In this document: in pieces, positions 5,340 to 6,606 of the stretch | How positions within the stretch are numbered: position 1 is the stretch's first letter | How the letters are laid out: every line of letters starts with the position of its first letter | Origin: Candidatus Methanoplasma sp. | Lineage (GTDB): Archaea > Thermoplasmatota > Thermoplasmata > Methanomassiliicoccales > Methanomethylophilaceae | Length of the DNA: 6,606 nt | NCBI GenBank assembly: GCA_031254265.1 | Contig: JAIRUV010000141.1 | Span: forward strand, 1 to 6,606 | Reading direction: 5' to 3' | Translations under genes and position numbers: made by a program | The notes under the pieces: model-generated | What the model was told of the DNA's origin: nothing | Databases searched by the model: none | What the model saw: only the letters and a program-made list of their open reading frames with translations

Positions 5340-6606
5340 GGTCTTCAGCCTCCTCAATGTTCTCTTCCTCTTCGTCAACGACGACCTCGCTTTCTGTTAT
5401 CTCCAACCCTTTGATCCCCCAGTCCCCCGGGAGCGCATCCGCCCCCATAACCAGGATGGGGTTGATGCCCGAGATGTACACATCCTCAGCATCGAACGTG
5501 TCGGCCATATCGCCGGTGAGCTCGAATGATATTGTTAGGGACGAGGACGGTTTGAAATCCCTGACCTCCCATGTCGCCTTACCGTCTTCGTTCATGTCGA
5601 TGTAGTGCGGACTGGTGAAAAGGGTAAGGTTGACGCAGTCTTTCGGGACCTGCGCATGAAGGCGGATGGTGCGTTCCTGCATTGTGTAGTTGTAAAGCTT
5701 GTAGCTGACGATAACTCCCTTCTTCCCTTCTTTCTTCATTCCGGGCTCGACCCACACAACATTCATTATTTTGCTGATGGTCCTGCTGAGGTCCGGTACC
5801 GGCCTGTTCAGCATCGACGACGCTTTTTCCGCCATGGCGGGAATGAGTTCCTGGACTATCTCGAACTTCGCATTCGTTTTCGATCTTCTGTCCATCTTGT
5901 TCAGATGGCTCTTCAGATTCCTTGCGCAGAGCCTCAGCGCCTGCTCTATCTCGCTCTGAAGCTCTGCGAACGATGCAACGGCCTCCTTGCCCTCGGATGT
6001 GAAAGGTACTTTTGTCGAAGCAACATGTACAAGTATTATCGCCGGGCCGAAGGGTATTCCCTTTCCGCCCCTCTGTTCGAGTCCGTACCTCCTCCAGTCC
6101 ACTTCGGAAATGGCTTTCGTTATTGCGCAGGCCCCCTGCTGGTACAGCAGAGGGACCCGGTTGGCAAACCTCAGGATGGTGACCTGTTCGTCCGACGGTA
6201 TATCGCCGCCGTAGACTATGCCAGCCTCAACAACGAAGGGATTCCCGTTCACAGCTTTGGGCGGGCGGGTGACGGGAGTAGCATAATATGCTGGCCTCAT
6301 CCCGTCCAGTATATGCATCAGCCCCTTTTTGATCAAGGTGTCGCCGATAGGAGACAGGCAATCGGTGGGCGGGGCCATGATCTTCACCTGGGTGATAGCG
6401 TTGATTATCGCTTTGCAGTCGTCCCTCGTAAGGGATGACGGCTTCGCCGAAGGGTTCACGACCGCTTTGGTAAGGATCTCCTCGGATATTCTTTCTGTTA
6501 TCCTCGAGAAGTCGCTCTTCAGGAACGCGTTCACGGTCTTCTGCTGAGTGTTGTGAGCATACTTCATCAGGTCCCCGATCTCCATCCCCTCGGGATGCGG
6601 CTTGAT
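5326..6606 (-). CDS. top6B: DNA topoisomerase VI subunit B, 5'-truncated by the window
   Basis: ATPase subunit of topoisomerase VI; ATP-driven dimerisation forms the gate that controls DNA passage by Top6A. The frame is open to the right edge (IKPHPEG precedes the first in-window Met at 6585), so the N-terminal GHKL ATPase fold is missing and 426 residues remain. Numbering from that Met, residues about 1-90 are the H2TH region (GMEIGDLMKYA onwards). Next is the transducer with PFVVEAGIVYGGDIP (116-130), RFANRVPLLY (139-148), WRRYGLE (164-170) and STKVPFTSEGKE (190-201). By family knowledge, the last contains the switch lysine that contacts ATP, probably K200. A long helix follows to about 275, then a beta-rich C-terminal domain (about 289-395), probably the Ig-like domain known in methanogen Top6B. 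The protein ends in an acidic tail (DEEEENIEEAEDLGEE, 404-419). It stops at TGA inside the start region of top6A; its own promoter is outside the window. Confidence 0.95.
   Translation of the reverse strand: MKPHPEGMEIGDLMKYAHNTQQKTVNAFLKSDFSRITERISEEILTKAVVNPSAKPSSLTRDDCKAIINAITQVKIMAPPTDCLSPIGDTLIKKGLMHILDGMRPAYYATPVTRPPKAVNGNPFVVEAGIVYGGDIPSDEQVTILRFANRVPLLYQQGACAITKAISEVDWRRYGLEQRGGKGIPFGPAIILVHVASTKVPFTSEGKEAVASFAELQSEIEQALRLCARNLKSHLNKMDRRSKTNAKFEIVQELIPAMAEKASSMLNRPVPDLSRTISKIMNVVWVEPGMKKEGKKGVIVSYKLYNYTMQERTIRLHAQVPKDCVNLTLFTSPHYIDMNEDGKATWEVRDFKPSSSLTISFELTGDMADTFDAEDVYISGINPILVMGADALPGDWGIKGLEITESEVVVDEEEENIEEAEDLGEE
5349..5355 (-). promoter_or_regulatory. Ribosome-binding site for top6A inside top6B
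   Basis: On the minus strand GAGGAGG stands nine bases upstream of the TTG at 5339. It is the best Shine-Dalgarno match near any candidate top6A start and lies within the last codons of top6B. It supports starting top6A at 5339 and translation coupled to the end of top6B. The site also codes for the Glu-Glu of the Top6B acidic tail, so the match may partly reflect coding demand. Confidence 0.5.

Noticed and set aside
5605..6438. 277-residue plus-strand frame inside top6B
   Set aside because: Antisense to a conserved topoisomerase gene; composition is Arg/Pro/His-rich and no domain is seen.

Overview
The window reads as ordinary chromosomal DNA of a euryarchaeon. The evidence is a class I lysyl-tRNA synthetase, an archaeal-type Sec61-beta (SecG) protein, and both subunits of DNA topoisomerase VI. 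Promoters are archaeal TATA/BRE type, several lying 22-31 bases from a start codon as expected for leaderless transcripts. Base composition is balanced, with many AGG and ATA codons. All six genes stop at TAA or TGA and none at TAG. I lean towards a methanogenic Thermoplasmata relative such as Methanomassiliicoccales, but this is inference and not proven by anything in the window.

Layout. Bases 1-912 (+) carry the 3' part, or nearly all, of an unrecognised soluble protein. A 201-base spacer with promoter-like AT-rich elements leads into a CPA2-family cation:proton antiporter (1114-2382, +). Only 31 bases later the convergent small gene for Sec61-beta/SecG (2578 to 2414, -) ends. Sec61-beta and the class I lysyl-tRNA synthetase gene lysK (2697-4250, +) diverge from a 118-base spacer with one candidate TATA box for each. 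lysK then converges on top6A so tightly that the two stop codons share the six bases 4245-4250. The minus strand from the right edge holds top6B (5' end cut off by the window) followed by top6A, overlapping and evidently one operon.

How the genes work together. Top6B (ATPase, H2TH and transducer) and Top6A (DNA-cleaving Spo11-like subunit) form the A2B2 type IIB topoisomerase that relaxes and decatenates DNA. LysK charges tRNA-Lys. Sec61-beta is the small peripheral subunit of the SecYE translocon. The antiporter probably handles Na+ or K+ and pH balance at the membrane. They share no pathway beyond housekeeping.

I see no tRNA or rRNA gene, CRISPR array, insertion sequence, prophage gene or defence system. 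I do not think the window holds an undescribed system. The points worth checking are the unknown first gene, the small Sec61-beta gene, the start of top6A, the interlocked lysK/top6A stops, the leaderless promoters and the unusual KMSKS variant in LysK.
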